Positions 45,635 through 55,105 are shown, counted from the first letter of the stretch. The stretch: 64,000 nt of DNA from an uncultured Flavobacteriaceae bacterium (GCA_913020295.1 CAJWAA010000009.1:1-64000); one strand, 5' to 3'. Made by a program: numbers and translations. Notes: generated by a model from the letters alone, not told the origin.

Positions 45635-45705
45635 AAGTTAACTTTTTAAAAACAAATGAGAAAATGTAGGCTTTTAGATCTGTCTCTCATAGATTTTTTA
45701 TTCTA

Positions 45706-46143
45706 TTACAGCCAAGATTCCCATGGGATTCTACTCAATAACAACAATAACCCAATACCATAGAATAGAGCGATCCGAAAAAACTTTTTTCCAGGGTCAC
45801 TCTGGCGTTTGTGAAGGGACCAGCCAATAGTAATGAGTATGATTGCTATTATATTGGTAAATGGATGCTCCACCAAATAAAGTCTCGCTTGAGCGGCTTT
45901 CATGACACCTCCCACCTCAAGACTGGACCATTGGTTGAACCAAGGAGAAACGAAATATAAAATCAATCCTATTAAAAGTTGTATGTGAGATAAGATCAAT
46001 CCATAAAGAGACATTCTTAGGTCTTTGGATTCAAAATCTTTACCTTTGATTCTTCCATTAAAGGCATTTAGAATGGTAAGAATTAAAACCAGTAAAACCA
46101 GATAAGCCAAATAGGAATGTAAATTATTGAGTAATGAATCCAT
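45706..46143 (-). CDS. Small four-helix membrane protein (often called cytochrome B-like)
   Basis: 145 aa with four predicted membrane helices (about residues 10-28, 45-65, 92-110 and 122-140). Histidines near helix ends (His9, about His53, His92, His110) could hold heme, which may explain the 'cytochrome B' name such proteins get in flavobacteria, but no heme site is proven. The C-terminus FYGIGLLLLLSRIPWESWL is characteristic. It is intact although flanked by two pseudogenes. Confidence 0.75.
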   Translation of the reverse strand: MDSLLNNLHSYLAYLVLLVLILTILNAFNGRIKGKDFESKDLRMSLYGLILSHIQLLIGLILYFVSPWFNQWSSLEVGGVMKAAQARLYLVEHPFTNIIAIILITIGWSLHKRQSDPGKKFFRIALFYGIGLLLLLSRIPWESWL

Positions 46144-46207
46144 GCTTTATTTTTTGAAAGTTACAATATTCTTTGGATCAAAAAATGAACTTTAAAAAAT
46201 TAAGGCA

Positions 46208-46652
46208 TCACATCATTGTATTGTAATAAGAAGGGTCTCCTGTTTCTTCTTTGCCCACCCACAGGGGTTTTTGAAAAGGAGTTTTTTCTCTAGGTAGTTC
46301 AATTTCGGTTAGAATCAAATTATTATTGGGGCTTAAAAACTCATCTACTTCAAAAGTAAGTTCTTTATAAGGGATGATTTATCTTATTTTTTCGATAGTC
46401 TTACCCAAGCCGAATTGAAGTAACACTTTTGTTCTTTATCAGGAATAGCTGTTTCCCATTCCAATGGGGTGGTTCCGTTTTCGTTGCTCACCCCTTTAAT
46501 GGTTAGGCTAGCTTTTTTATCTGAAATACCTATCCTAATCGTTCATGAGTATTGTCGCAAAGACAGCCTTGAATGATGTGATGATTAGATTTAGCTGGGT
46601 CTTTGAAAGCAGAGTCAATAACCAAAAAATTTCTTTCAATTTCTGTTTTCAT
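46208..46652 (-). pseudogene. Decayed CYTH-domain protein gene
   Basis: Three frames together give a CYTH (class IV adenylate cyclase/triphosphatase-like) protein. ATG at 46652 gives MKTEIERNFLVIDSAFKDP up to a TAG at 46530-46532. The next frame reads ISDKKASLTIKGVSNENGTT to a TAA at 46384-46386. The last frame reads IPYKELTFEVDEFL and LILTEIELPREKTPF, ending TGDPSYYNTMM before a TGA at 46208-46210. The ExExK metal motif is damaged (EIERN). Two frameshifts at least; clearly non-functional. Confidence 0.88.
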
Positions 46653-46740
46653 TTTCACAAATTTAGGTTAAATCAAGCCCGAGCAGTGATCACTTATATT
46701 GTTGTAAGTAATAAAGGAAATAACAATATTCAATTGAAGG

Positions 46741-48168
46741 TCATATGGTGGAAACTCTGAGGGTATTTACCATTCCTTTTTTTATAATGGGCATGGCAGT
46801 CAAGTTTACTAAAAGGTCTCCATTGTTTACATAGCCTGTATTCTTTGCGATTTCATTGATCTGTTCTACCGTTTTGTCAGTACTTTCAAAACTATTATAA
46901 AAGAAAGCCTTAACCCCCCAAACGAGATTCAGTTGGGTTAAAATTCTTTTGTTGGACGTAAAAACTAATATATGGGAATTGGGTCGCCAAGCAGATACTT
47001 GAAAGGCTGTGTATCCACTATTGGTGAGGGTACAAATGGCTTTGGCCTGAACATCATTGGCAATGTGTACTGCGTGATAGCAAATGGATTTAGTGATGAA
47101 CCTAACCGTTCTGATATTTGGCGGTTTTTGAGGAACTGATATCAGGTCAGAGTTTTCTACACTCAGAATGATGGAACTCATCGCCTTAATTACTTCAATG
47201 GGATATTTTCCAACAGATGTTTCTCCGGATAACATCACGGCATCTGCACCATCCATTACAGAATTGGCAACATCGTTTACCTCTGCACGAGTTGCAGTAA
47301 GGCTGTCGATCATACTTTCCATCATTTGCGTTGCAATAATAACGGGGATCCTAGCTTTTTTTGCACGTTTGACCAATTCCTTTTGAACCAGGGGAACTTC
47401 AGCAGGAGGAATTTCAACCCCTAGGTCTCCACGAGCCACCATCAGACCATCACAATAAGAGATGATTTTGTCAATGTTGTCTATCCCTTCAGGTTTTTCG
47501 ATTTTGGCAATGATTGGAATTTTGTGATCTGAGTGCTTTTCTATCAATTTTTTCAAATCCAAAATATCTTCACTATTTCTGACAAAAGATAGTGCGATCC
47601 AATCTACATTTTGTTTGATTGCAAATTCTGCATCGACTATATCTTTGGGGGTCAACGCAGGAAGTGATATTTTGGTATTGGGAAGGTTAACTCCCTTTTT
47701 AGATTTTAATTTTCCCCCTTGAATTACCTTAGCTTCAACTTTTTCATCTTTATCGGTTGAGATAACCTCAAAAATTAGCTTACCATCATCTAATAGGATT
47801 TTTTCTCCCGGTAGAACGTCTTTGGAGAAATTGTTGTAATTAATGTAGATTTTTTCTTTGTTCCCAACAAAAGGCTCACCATTTATAAAGCTTACATGGT
47901 CTCCGGGTATTACAAGTGTTCCTTCTTCGACTATTCCTACTCTCAATTTGGGTCCTTGCAGATCTGCCAAAATGGAAGTATTGCAACCTAGTTTTTCACT
48001 TAGTTCACGGATAATTTTGATCCTTTTTTCAACCTCTGCGTGTTCTGCATGTGAAAAATTAATTCGGAAGACATCAACCCCTGAGAGAATCATTTCTTCC
48101 ATAACATCAACCTTAGTAGATGCAGGACCCAGAGTGGCTACAATTTTGGTTTTTTTTCTGTTGCTCAT
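46741..48168 (-). CDS. pyk: Pyruvate kinase
   Basis: 475 aa glycolytic enzyme that makes pyruvate and ATP from phosphoenolpyruvate and ADP. The opening KKTKIVATLGPAS, GVDVFRINFSHA, DLQGPKLRVG, the active-site lysine in IIAKIEKPEGIDNID (about residues 219-233), metal ligands in MVARGDLGVEIP and the TRAEVNDVANSVMDGADAVM helix are all intact. The C-terminal regulatory domain is present. Its ATG overlaps the stop of the IPExxxVDY gene by one base; it is last in the acpP-fabF-rnc run. Confidence 0.96.
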   Translation of the reverse strand: MSNRKKTKIVATLGPASTKVDVMEEMILSGVDVFRINFSHAEHAEVEKRIKIIRELSEKLGCNTSILADLQGPKLRVGIVEEGTLVIPGDHVSFINGEPFVGNKEKIYINYNNFSKDVLPGEKILLDDGKLIFEVISTDKDEKVEAKVIQGGKLKSKKGVNLPNTKISLPALTPKDIVDAEFAIKQNVDWIALSFVRNSEDILDLKKLIEKHSDHKIPIIAKIEKPEGIDNIDKIISYCDGLMVARGDLGVEIPPAEVPLVQKELVKRAKKARIPVIIATQMMESMIDSLTATRAEVNDVANSVMDGADAVMLSGETSVGKYPIEVIKAMSSIILSVENSDLISVPQKPPNIRTVRFITKSICYHAVHIANDVQAKAICTLTNSGYTAFQVSAWRPNSHILVFTSNKRILTQLNLVWGVKAFFYNSFESTDKTVEQINEIAKNTGYVNNGDLLVNLTAMPIIKKGMVNTLRVSTI

Positions 48169-48638
48169 TAATATGTATTTAGATTTGGATCAATGCTCAA
48201 CCGACTTTGGTCAATTAAGTATAAGTATGAAATTTGGTCGATAGATTCTATTTTTTTTATCATGATATTGGCCTCGATACCTGAATCAATCTTCACGATG
48301 TAGTCTACCTCTTTTAAATCCTGTACCAAATATAATTCTTTTGTTTCAGGTACATCAAATAAGCTAATCCCCTTTTGTATTTCATTTTTAAAAATTAAGA
48401 TCCGATTTGAAAATAATCTGATTTCAATTCCATTGACCAGATCGATCCACTCGTAATCTTCAAAAGGAAAATCTTTTTGAGCAACTCCTTTTCTTTTAAT
48501 TGAACGAATAAACCTACAATTGCACTTTAAATTGAGTAAAAAGGCCATAAAATATGCCTCACAACTACTGTGAATTGCTATGAGAGAAAATTCATTCTCA
48601 TCGATTTCATCCAAAATATAACTTTTAACCTTAGGCAT
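48168..48638 (-). CDS. IPExxxVDY-type protein
   Basis: 156 aa cytoplasmic protein of unknown function. The segment FDVPETKELYLVQDLKEVDYIVKID (VPE at the start, VDY at the end, cited here as positions of about residues 95-118) marks the IPExxxVDY family found in Bacteroidota. Its location between rnc and pyk is characteristic. It overlaps the rnc end by 8 bp and pyk by 1 bp, indicating tight co-translation. No catalytic motif is visible. Confidence 0.85.
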   Translation of the reverse strand: MPKVKSYILDEIDENEFSLIAIHSSCEAYFMAFLLNLKCNCRFIRSIKRKGVAQKDFPFEDYEWIDLVNGIEIRLFSNRILIFKNEIQKGISLFDVPETKELYLVQDLKEVDYIVKIDSGIEANIMIKKIESIDQISYLYLIDQSRLSIDPNLNTY

Positions 48639-49368
48639 TAAACCTTGATTTGATGTTCATGGCGTGAAAAGCTCTTTTTGCTGCTTTTTCCTCAGACTTT
48701 TTCTTGGAGATTCCCCTTGCTTTGACAATTTGTTTTTCATTAAGATACACCTCAGTTGTGTAGTTAAAATCGGGGTCAAGTCCATCGTCTGAATTGGTTT
48801 TAAACTTTATATTCTTTTTTGTTTTTTGCCCCCACTCAATTAAAAATCCTTTATAGCTCAATACTGCATGCTGCAATTGATCAATATCAACATGATCCTC
48901 TAAGATTTTTTTTATTATAAATTCATTACATTTTTTGTATCCCTGATCTATAAAAATAGCTCCCACCAAAGCCTCAAGTAGATTACCGTGAATATTATTG
49001 CCAAAATTCACTTTACTTTCTTGGTCTAAGAAATTGATCAACCCTATTTTCTCACCAATTTGGTTAAGATTTTCACGACTTACAATTTTTGCACGGTATT
49101 TGGTCAATGTACCCTCTTTTGCAAAAGGAAATTTTTCGTACAAGAAGGAGGAGACTACAATACTTAGTATCGAATCACCAAGGAATTCAAGTCTTTCGAA
49201 ATTAATTAAATGTCCTTTATCGTCTTTTAAGTTTAGGGATCGATGGGTAAAAGCGGTATGATAAATGACTTTATTACGGGGCTTGATAGAGGTAATTTTT
49301 CGGAGCCTACTGAAAAACATCTTATCCTTTTTGGCTGATGGTCTCAGTAAGTGGGTAAAAAAATTCAC
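48631..49368 (-). CDS. rnc: Ribonuclease III
   Basis: 245 aa double-strand RNA endonuclease for rRNA and mRNA processing. The nuclease signature ERLEFLGDSILSIVVSSFLY is at about residues 59-78, and the second acidic site is ALVGAIFIDQGYKKC (about 134-148). The C-terminal double-strand RNA-binding domain covers about 170-240, with KKKSEEKAAKRAFHAM as its last helix. It lies 8 bp after fabF. Confidence 0.95.
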   Translation of the reverse strand: MNFFTHLLRPSAKKDKMFFSRLRKITSIKPRNKVIYHTAFTHRSLNLKDDKGHLINFERLEFLGDSILSIVVSSFLYEKFPFAKEGTLTKYRAKIVSRENLNQIGEKIGLINFLDQESKVNFGNNIHGNLLEALVGAIFIDQGYKKCNEFIIKKILEDHVDIDQLQHAVLSYKGFLIEWGQKTKKNIKFKTNSDDGLDPDFNYTTEVYLNEKQIVKARGISKKKSEEKAAKRAFHAMNIKSRFNA

Positions 49369-49376
49369 ATTCCAAT

Positions 49377-50627
49377 TTATGTAATTTTTTTGAAAATCAC
49401 GCAGGCATTGTGGCCTCCAAAACCAAATGTGTTTGACAATGCAACGTTAACCGTTCTTTTTTGGGCTTGACCCAAGGTGAAATTAATTTTTGGATCTAAT
49501 TGATCATCAGCTGTTTGATGGTTAATGGTGGGAGGGACAATATCGTTTTTTATGGCCATTATTGACGCTATGGCTTCTATTGCCCCTGCAGCACCAAGGA
49601 GATGACCTGTCATGGATTTGGTGGAGTTAATATTGATATTGTATGTATGATCTTTAAAAACAGCTTTCACAGCGTTAGTTTCAGCAATATCTCCTAATGG
49701 AGTAGAAGTTCCATGCATGTTAATGGTATCTACATCCTCGGGATTAACGTCTGCATCTTTCAGACAATTAACCATTACTTTTTTAGCTCCAACTCCTTCT
49801 GGATGGGGGGCGGTCATATGGTGAGCATCTGCAGAGAGCCCCCCTCCAGCCAATTCTGCATATATTTTAGCTCCTCTGGATATTGCATGCCCGTATTCCT
49901 CTAGTATGAGTGCACCAGCACCTTCTCCCAATACAAAACCATCTCGATCTTTATCAAAAGGTCGTGATGCCGTTTTGGGATCATCGTTTCTTGTGGACAA
50001 GGCATGCATGGCATTAAATCCACCAATACCTGCAATAGTAACTGCTGCTTCAGACCCCCCGGAAACAATAATATCTGCGAAGCCCATTCTAATATAATTT
50101 AAAGAATCAATCATAGCGTTCGAGGAGGAAGCACATGCTGATACAGTGGCAAAATTAGGTCCCCTCAATCCATGTTTCATTGAAATTAGTCCAGGTGCAA
50201 TATCCGATATCATTTTGGGGATAAAGAAAGGATTGAAACGTGGAGATCCATCACCACTTGCAAAATTCAATACTTCATTTTGAAATGTTTCAAGTCCTCC
50301 GATCCCTGCACCCCATATCACTCCTATTCTATCTTTGTCCTCTTTGTCAAAATCTAGATCTGCGTCTTGGATGGCCTCGTTGGCAGCGACCAATGCATAT
50401 TGTGCAAATCTATCGTACTTTCGGACTTCTTTTCTATCCATGAAATTGAGAGGATCAAATCCTTTTAACTCACAAGCAAATTTTGTTTTGAATTTTGAGG
50501 CATCAAAATGGGTGATTGGTGCAGCACCACTGACACCAGACAACAAACCCTCCCAATAATCAGGGAGGGTGTTTCCTATAGGAGTTAAGGCTCCCAATCC
50601 GGTAATAACTACACGTCTTGGTTTCAT
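49377..50627 (-). CDS. fabF: 3-oxoacyl-ACP synthase II
   Basis: 416 aa condensing enzyme of fatty acid elongation, using acyl-ACP and malonyl-ACP. The Cys-His-His triad is C165 (VSACASSSNAM), H305 (NMHGTSTPLGD) and H342 (SMTGHLLGAAG). The C-terminus has the usual SNTFGFGGHNACVIF. It follows acpP by 12 bp, so carrier and synthase are made together. Confidence 0.96.
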   Translation of the reverse strand: MKPRRVVITGLGALTPIGNTLPDYWEGLLSGVSGAAPITHFDASKFKTKFACELKGFDPLNFMDRKEVRKYDRFAQYALVAANEAIQDADLDFDKEDKDRIGVIWGAGIGGLETFQNEVLNFASGDGSPRFNPFFIPKMISDIAPGLISMKHGLRGPNFATVSACASSSNAMIDSLNYIRMGFADIIVSGGSEAAVTIAGIGGFNAMHALSTRNDDPKTASRPFDKDRDGFVLGEGAGALILEEYGHAISRGAKIYAELAGGGLSADAHHMTAPHPEGVGAKKVMVNCLKDADVNPEDVDTINMHGTSTPLGDIAETNAVKAVFKDHTYNININSTKSMTGHLLGAAGAIEAIASIMAIKNDIVPPTINHQTADDQLDPKINFTLGQAQKRTVNVALSNTFGFGGHNACVIFKKIT

Positions 50628-50639
50628 TTAAGCCAAAGT

Positions 50640-50873
50640 TTACTTCGCTTGCTCAATGAATTGAATGGCTTGACCCACTGTTGCAATGTTTTCAGCTTGG
50701 TCATCAGGAATCTGAATGTCAAATTCTTTCTCGAATTCCATGATGAGTTCCACAGTATCCAAGGAATCGGCACCTAAATCGTTTGTGAAATTTGCGTCGG
50801 CTACGACTTCATTTTCGTCTACTCCCAACTTGTCAACGATAATTGCTTTTACTCTTGATGAAATGTCAGACAT
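50640..50873 (-). CDS. acpP: Acyl carrier protein
   Basis: 77 aa acidic carrier of growing fatty acyl chains. The phosphopantetheine serine is S37 in [17 protein letters not shown]. The start is the ATG at 50873 ([10 protein letters not shown]); a TTG two codons earlier is less likely. First gene of the acpP-fabF-rnc-IPExxxVDY-pyk run. Confidence 0.96.
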   Translation of the reverse strand: MSDISSRVKAIIVDKLGVDENEVVADANFTNDLGADSLDTVELIMEFEKEFDIQIPDDQAENIATVGQAIQFIEQAK

Positions 50874-50903
50874 AATCAAAATTTGTTTTTAAATTATTGT
50901 GGA

Positions 50904-50911
50904 CAAAAATA
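50904..50911 (-). promoter_or_regulatory. Possible -7 box of the acpP-fabF-rnc-pyk operon
   Basis: Minus-strand TATTTTTG fits TAnnTTTG about 30 bp before the acpP ATG. A TTTG lies only 13 bp further upstream, too close for a standard -33 box. The spot, in the 150 bp divergent gap with purN, is right for the operon promoter. Confidence 0.35.
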
Positions 50912-51023
50912 TAAAACTTTGAATCAAAACACTATTAAGGGAATAGAATATAACTTTTCTTTGTGATATGGATTGATAAATGTGATCCAAAAAACCTTTT
51001 ATTATTGATACTAAAGGAAATTC

Positions 51024-51602
51024 ATGGGAAATAAAAAAGTTAAAAAAATTATCCTATTTGCTTCCGGTTCGGGTACCAATGTAGAAAATATCATCAAATA
51101 CTTTCATGATAATGTTCATGTTGAGATCGTTGGTGTCTTCACCAACAATCCAAAAGGAGGAGTTATTGATCGTGTCGAGCAAATGAAAATACCTTTAAAT
51201 ATCTTTAATAAGCTTGAATTAAACAACGGAGAATTAGTTAAACAAATATGTCTTTTAACCCCTGATTTGATTGTATTGGCTGGTTTTTTACTAAAAATTC
51301 CTTTGGATTTTACCAAAATTTTTTTCAAAAAAATCATTAACATTCATCCTTCACTACTTCCCAAACACGGAGGGAAAGGGATGTATGGTGACAGGGTTCA
51401 CCAATCTGTCAAAAAAGCTAGAGATAAAGAAACCGGGATCAGCATTCACTATGTAAATGAACACTATGATGAAGGATCTATCATTTTTCAAGCTAAAGTT
51501 AGAGTTCTAGATCAAGACAGCATCCGTAAGATAGCCCGTAAGGTTCAGCGACTTGAGTACAAATACTATCCAGAAATAATTCAAAAACTTTTATTTCCAT
51601 AG
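51024..51602 (+). CDS. purN: Phosphoribosylglycinamide formyltransferase
   Basis: 192 aa enzyme for the third step of purine synthesis, using 10-formyl-THF. The substrate loop FASGSGTNVENII (about residues 12-24), the catalytic Asn and His in IINIHPSLLPKHGG (about 106-119) and the Asp in HYVNEHYDEGSIIFQ (about 139-153) are all present. rnhA begins 1 bp after it, and purF lies two genes further on. Confidence 0.94.
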   Translation: MGNKKVKKIILFASGSGTNVENIIKYFHDNVHVEIVGVFTNNPKGGVIDRVEQMKIPLNIFNKLELNNGELVKQICLLTPDLIVLAGFLLKIPLDFTKIFFKKIINIHPSLLPKHGGKGMYGDRVHQSVKKARDKETGISIHYVNEHYDEGSIIFQAKVRVLDQDSIRKIARKVQRLEYKYYPEIIQKLLFP

Positions 51603-51603
51603 A

Positions 51604-52074
51604 ATGTCTGACAAAATAAATATTTATACTGATGGTTCTTCTATTGGAAACCCTGGGCCTGGAGGTTACGGAGTTATTATGGAATGGGAAGGAAAGCAGT
51701 ATATAAAGGAATTTTCTGGTGGATATAGACTGACTACAAACAACCGTATGGAACTTATGGCTGTAATAGTCGCTTTAGAAAAATTAAAAAAACAGTCCAT
51801 GGAAGTCACTATTTACTCTGATTCGAAGTACGTTATCGATTCCGTTCAAAAAAAATGGGTATTAAACTGGGAGAAAAAAGCCTTCAAAGACAAAAAAAAT
51901 CCCGACCTATGGAAGCGCTATTTGAACATTCACAGAAAGCATCAGGTAAACTTTCAGTGGGTCAAAGGCCATAATGCCCATCCCCAAAATGAGCGATGTG
52001 ATCAATTGGCATTTAAAGCAGCCAAAGAGTCGCCATATAAAATAGATGATTTTTTTGAACAAAATCAAAAATGA
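51604..52074 (+). CDS. rnhA: Ribonuclease HI
   Basis: 156 aa enzyme removing RNA from RNA-DNA hybrids. The four acidic active-site residues are seen in IYTDGSSIGNPGPGGYG (Asp10), NNRMELMAVI (Glu), IYSDSKYVIDSVQ (Asp) and the C-terminal NERCDQLAFKAA (Asp); WVKGHNAHPQNERC carries the flexible-loop His. Length equals the bacterial type 1 enzyme. It is almost fused to purN (1 bp gap). Confidence 0.95.
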   Translation: MSDKINIYTDGSSIGNPGPGGYGVIMEWEGKQYIKEFSGGYRLTTNNRMELMAVIVALEKLKKQSMEVTIYSDSKYVIDSVQKKWVLNWEKKAFKDKKNPDLWKRYLNIHRKHQVNFQWVKGHNAHPQNERCDQLAFKAAKESPYKIDDFFEQNQK

Positions 52075-52150
52075 ATTTTATTAATTATAGACAATCGAAA
52101 ACTCTTCAATAAATCTTCAACTAAAAAATCAATAAGCTTATGAAGTTTAT

Positions 52151-52158
52151 TATTTTTG
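52151..52158 (+). promoter_or_regulatory. Possible -7 box directly before the pfkB-family gene
   Basis: TATTTTTG fits TAnnTTTG and ends 4 bp before the ATG at 52163, so a transcript from it would start about at the A of the start codon. No -33 TTG at 17-23 bp. The 88 bp gap after rnhA makes a separate promoter plausible. Confidence 0.3.
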
Positions 52159-52162
52159 TTTT

Positions 52163-53101
52163 ATGGGCAACAAATTATTGATTGTTGGCACTATGGCTTA
52201 TGATGCCATTTCAACCCCCTTTGGAAAAGCCGATAAAATTCTGGGTGGTGCTGCCACTTATATCGGCTTGTCTGCCTCACGGTTTTCATTGGACTGCGGA
52301 ATTGTATCGGTGGTAGGAGAGGATTTCGAAAAAGAACATTTACAATTACTGAAAGACCATGGGATCGACCTCTCAGGCGTTGAAATAGTTCCCGGAGGTG
52401 CTACTTTTTTTTGGAGCGGGGAATACCACAACGACCTGAATACCAGAACCACTTTGGACACTCAATTGAACGTCTTGGAAAATTTTAGACCAAAGATTCC
52501 CCAGCATCTCAAAAGCCCCGACATTGTAATGCTAGGAAACCTATCTCCCGATTTACAGTTACAAGCCTTGGAGCAATTAAAGACCAATCCAAAACTCATT
52601 GTGCTGGACACCATGAATTTTTGGATGGAACATTTTCGATTTGCACTGGATCAGGTCATTGCAAAAGTAGATGTTATTTCCATAAACGATGAAGAAGCCC
52701 GACAGATGACCGGGGAATACTCTTTGGTCAAAGCAGCCGATCAGATCCATCAAATGGGCCCCAAATACGTCATCATCAAAAAAGGAGAGCACGGAGCCTT
52801 ACTTTTCCATAAAAATCAAATTTTTTGTGCTCCGGCACTGCCTCTGGAGGAGGTTTTTGACCCCACCGGTGCCGGTGATAGCTTCGCCGGAGGATTTACC
52901 GGATATTTGACACAAACAGGAGATATTTCTTTCAACAATATGAAATTGGCTGTCATTTACGGGTCTGCTATGGCCTCCTTTACCGTTGAAAAATTTGGAA
53001 CGGAAAATTTGGTCAACTATACGCCTACTATGATGGCAGCTCGCCTTAAAGCTTTCAAGGAATTAACTACATTTGAAATAGAGATTGAAACGGGTAAATA
53101 A
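52163..53101 (+). CDS. PfkB-family carbohydrate kinase
   Basis: 312 aa ribokinase-fold sugar or nucleoside kinase. The N-terminal GGAATYIGLSASRF (about residues 32-45) is the pfkB signature 1 region, and the C-terminal DPTGAGDSFAGGFTGYL (about 233-249) holds the anion hole and catalytic Asp. Substrate cannot be set from sequence; its place 9 bp before purF hints at ribose or nucleoside metabolism (inference). Confidence 0.9.
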   Translation: MGNKLLIVGTMAYDAISTPFGKADKILGGAATYIGLSASRFSLDCGIVSVVGEDFEKEHLQLLKDHGIDLSGVEIVPGGATFFWSGEYHNDLNTRTTLDTQLNVLENFRPKIPQHLKSPDIVMLGNLSPDLQLQALEQLKTNPKLIVLDTMNFWMEHFRFALDQVIAKVDVISINDEEARQMTGEYSLVKAADQIHQMGPKYVIIKKGEHGALLFHKNQIFCAPALPLEEVFDPTGAGDSFAGGFTGYLTQTGDISFNNMKLAVIYGSAMASFTVEKFGTENLVNYTPTMMAARLKAFKELTTFEIEIETGK

Positions 53102-53110
53102 ACACATCAT

Positions 53111-55009
53111 ATGAGTGACGTTTTAAAGCACGAGTGCGGAATCGCAATGATCCATCTAAAAAAAGACCTCCATCATTTTAAAGATAAGTATGGGACTGCT
53201 ATGTATGGAATTAACAAGATGTATTTGATGATGGAGAAACAGCACAATCGAGGTCAAGATGGTGCAGGTTTGGCTTGTGTCAAATTAAATATGAGCCCCG
53301 GCCAACGTTACATTGCCAGGGTGCGCTCTAACAGTCCTCAACCCATTCAAGATATTTTCAAAAAAGTCAATAAGGGGTTACAGCAAGCCATCAATCAACA
53401 TACGGATCTATTGGAGAATATAGAACATTTCAAACAAGAAGTTCCTTTCGCCGGAGAGTTGCTGCTTGGTCATTTGCGTTATGGAACTTTTGGAAAGAAC
53501 AGTATTGAAAGTGTTCACCCTTTTCTGAGGCAGAACAATTGGATGCATCGTAATTTGATTGTTGCTGGAAATTTTAACCTTACCAATGTCACTGAACTCT
53601 TTGATACTTTGGTGGAGTTGGGACAGCACCCCAAAGAAAAAACCGATACCATCACTGTAATGGAAAAAATCGGACATTTTTTGGACGATGCTGTCGCTAA
53701 AATATACAAGAAACTCAAAAAAGAAGGTTTCACAAAGGCAGACGCTTCACCGCAGATTGCCGAGCTTCTTAGCATGAAAAAGGTACTGCGCAAAGCTTCC
53801 AAGAAATGGGACGGTGGTTATACTATAGCGGGCTTATTGGGTCATGGCGAATCTTTTGTCTTTAGAGACCCTGCAGGAATTCGTCCAGCTTATTATTACG
53901 ATAACGATGAAATACTGGTGGTTGCCTCAGAAAGACCTGCCATACAGACGGTTTTCAACGTTCCCTTTAAAGAAATTCATGAACTGCCTCCTGGTAGTGC
54001 CTTATTGACAAAAAAATCGGGTTCTGTAAAATTGAGCCAAATCCAAGAGCCTGTAACTCTAAAATCATGTTCTTTTGAGCGAATTTATTTCTCTAGAGGA
54101 AGTGATGCCGAAATCTATAAAGAACGTAAGAAACTAGGAAGACTACTGTTTCCCCAAATCCAAAAAGTCATTGACAATGATCTTGAAAATACGGTTTTCT
54201 CTTTTATTCCCAATACTGCCGAAACCTCTTTTTATGGTCTTTTGGGAGCAGTTCAGGACAACATTGTCCAGTCGCTAAAAAAAACCATACAAAACAAAAA
54301 CAATCTCGAAAATGGGGAGCTTGAAAAACTGTTTTCGTTGCGCCCCAGAATTGAAAAAATAGCCATTAAAGATGCTAAACTAAGAACTTTTATCACCGAG
54401 GATGCCAGTAGGGATGATCTCGTAGCCCATGTTTATGATGTGACCTATGGGGTTATCCAACCCTCAGACAATTTGGTCATTATAGACGACAGCATTGTTA
54501 GAGGTACCACTTTGGAAAAGAGTATATTGAAAATGTTGGATCGGCTCAAACCTAAGAGAATCATTATTGTTTCCAGTGCCCCTCAAATCCGTTATCCCGA
54601 TTGCTATGGAATAGACATGGCCAAAATTGACAACTTTATCGCTTTCAAGGCGACCCTTAAATTACATGAGGATCAAAATACTCTGGAACAAACTTTAGAG
54701 GATATTTACAATAATTGTAAGCTCAATCAAGATTATCCTTTGGAGGAGGTCGAAAATTGTGTAAAAGCTCTTTACGAACCTTTTTCCAATGAGCAAATTT
54801 CAGCCAAAATTGCACAAATACTTAAGGGTGACAGCATAAAGGCAGAGGTGGAAATTATATTTCAAACTATAGAAGATTTGCATCAAGCTTGTCCCAAAAA
54901 TCTCGGTGATTGGTATTTCTCAGGGGATTATCCAACCCCTGGTGGTAACAGGGTCGTTAACCGTGCTTTTATGAATTTTTATGAAGGAAAATCTGTAAGA
55001 GCCTATTAA
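53111..55009 (+). CDS. purF: Amidophosphoribosyltransferase, long Bacteroidota form
   Basis: 632 aa enzyme for the first committed step of purine synthesis (PRPP plus glutamine to phosphoribosylamine). The glutaminase nucleophile is C9 in KHECGIAMI, so an eight-residue propeptide should be removed. RGQDGAGLA and the PRPP loop VIIDDSIVRGTTL (about 456-468) are present. At 632 aa it is longer than the usual 470-510 aa; the extra sequence is spread through inserts, as in other Bacteroidota. The C-terminal CxxC-type Fe-S cysteines of Bacillus PurF were not evident. Confidence 0.9.
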   Translation: MSDVLKHECGIAMIHLKKDLHHFKDKYGTAMYGINKMYLMMEKQHNRGQDGAGLACVKLNMSPGQRYIARVRSNSPQPIQDIFKKVNKGLQQAINQHTDLLENIEHFKQEVPFAGELLLGHLRYGTFGKNSIESVHPFLRQNNWMHRNLIVAGNFNLTNVTELFDTLVELGQHPKEKTDTITVMEKIGHFLDDAVAKIYKKLKKEGFTKADASPQIAELLSMKKVLRKASKKWDGGYTIAGLLGHGESFVFRDPAGIRPAYYYDNDEILVVASERPAIQTVFNVPFKEIHELPPGSALLTKKSGSVKLSQIQEPVTLKSCSFERIYFSRGSDAEIYKERKKLGRLLFPQIQKVIDNDLENTVFSFIPNTAETSFYGLLGAVQDNIVQSLKKTIQNKNNLENGELEKLFSLRPRIEKIAIKDAKLRTFITEDASRDDLVAHVYDVTYGVIQPSDNLVIIDDSIVRGTTLEKSILKMLDRLKPKRIIIVSSAPQIRYPDCYGIDMAKIDNFIAFKATLKLHEDQNTLEQTLEDIYNNCKLNQDYPLEEVENCVKALYEPFSNEQISAKIAQILKGDSIKAEVEIIFQTIEDLHQACPKNLGDWYFSGDYPTPGGNRVVNRAFMNFYEGKSVRAY

Positions 55010-55075
55010 TGAAATGAATAATTTTAAAAAAAAGAAAAAAATTAATCAATTGTAAGAGTAAATTTTGTTAAAGAT

Positions 55076-55105
55076 TCATTTAACGAAAAAAAGTGTCATT
55101 TAACG
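55076..55105 (+). repeat. Two 10 bp direct repeats in the purF-sodA gap
   Basis: TCATTTAACG occurs at 55076-55085 and 55096-55105, exactly 20 bp apart (about two helical turns). The spacing would suit a protein dimer on one face of the DNA, but AT-rich chance repetition is possible. It lies 67 bp after purF. Confidence 0.4.

Noticed and set aside
47858-48244. A 128-residue plus-strand frame opposite pyk.
   Set aside because: Fully antisense to conserved pyruvate kinase sequence and without a recognisable domain.
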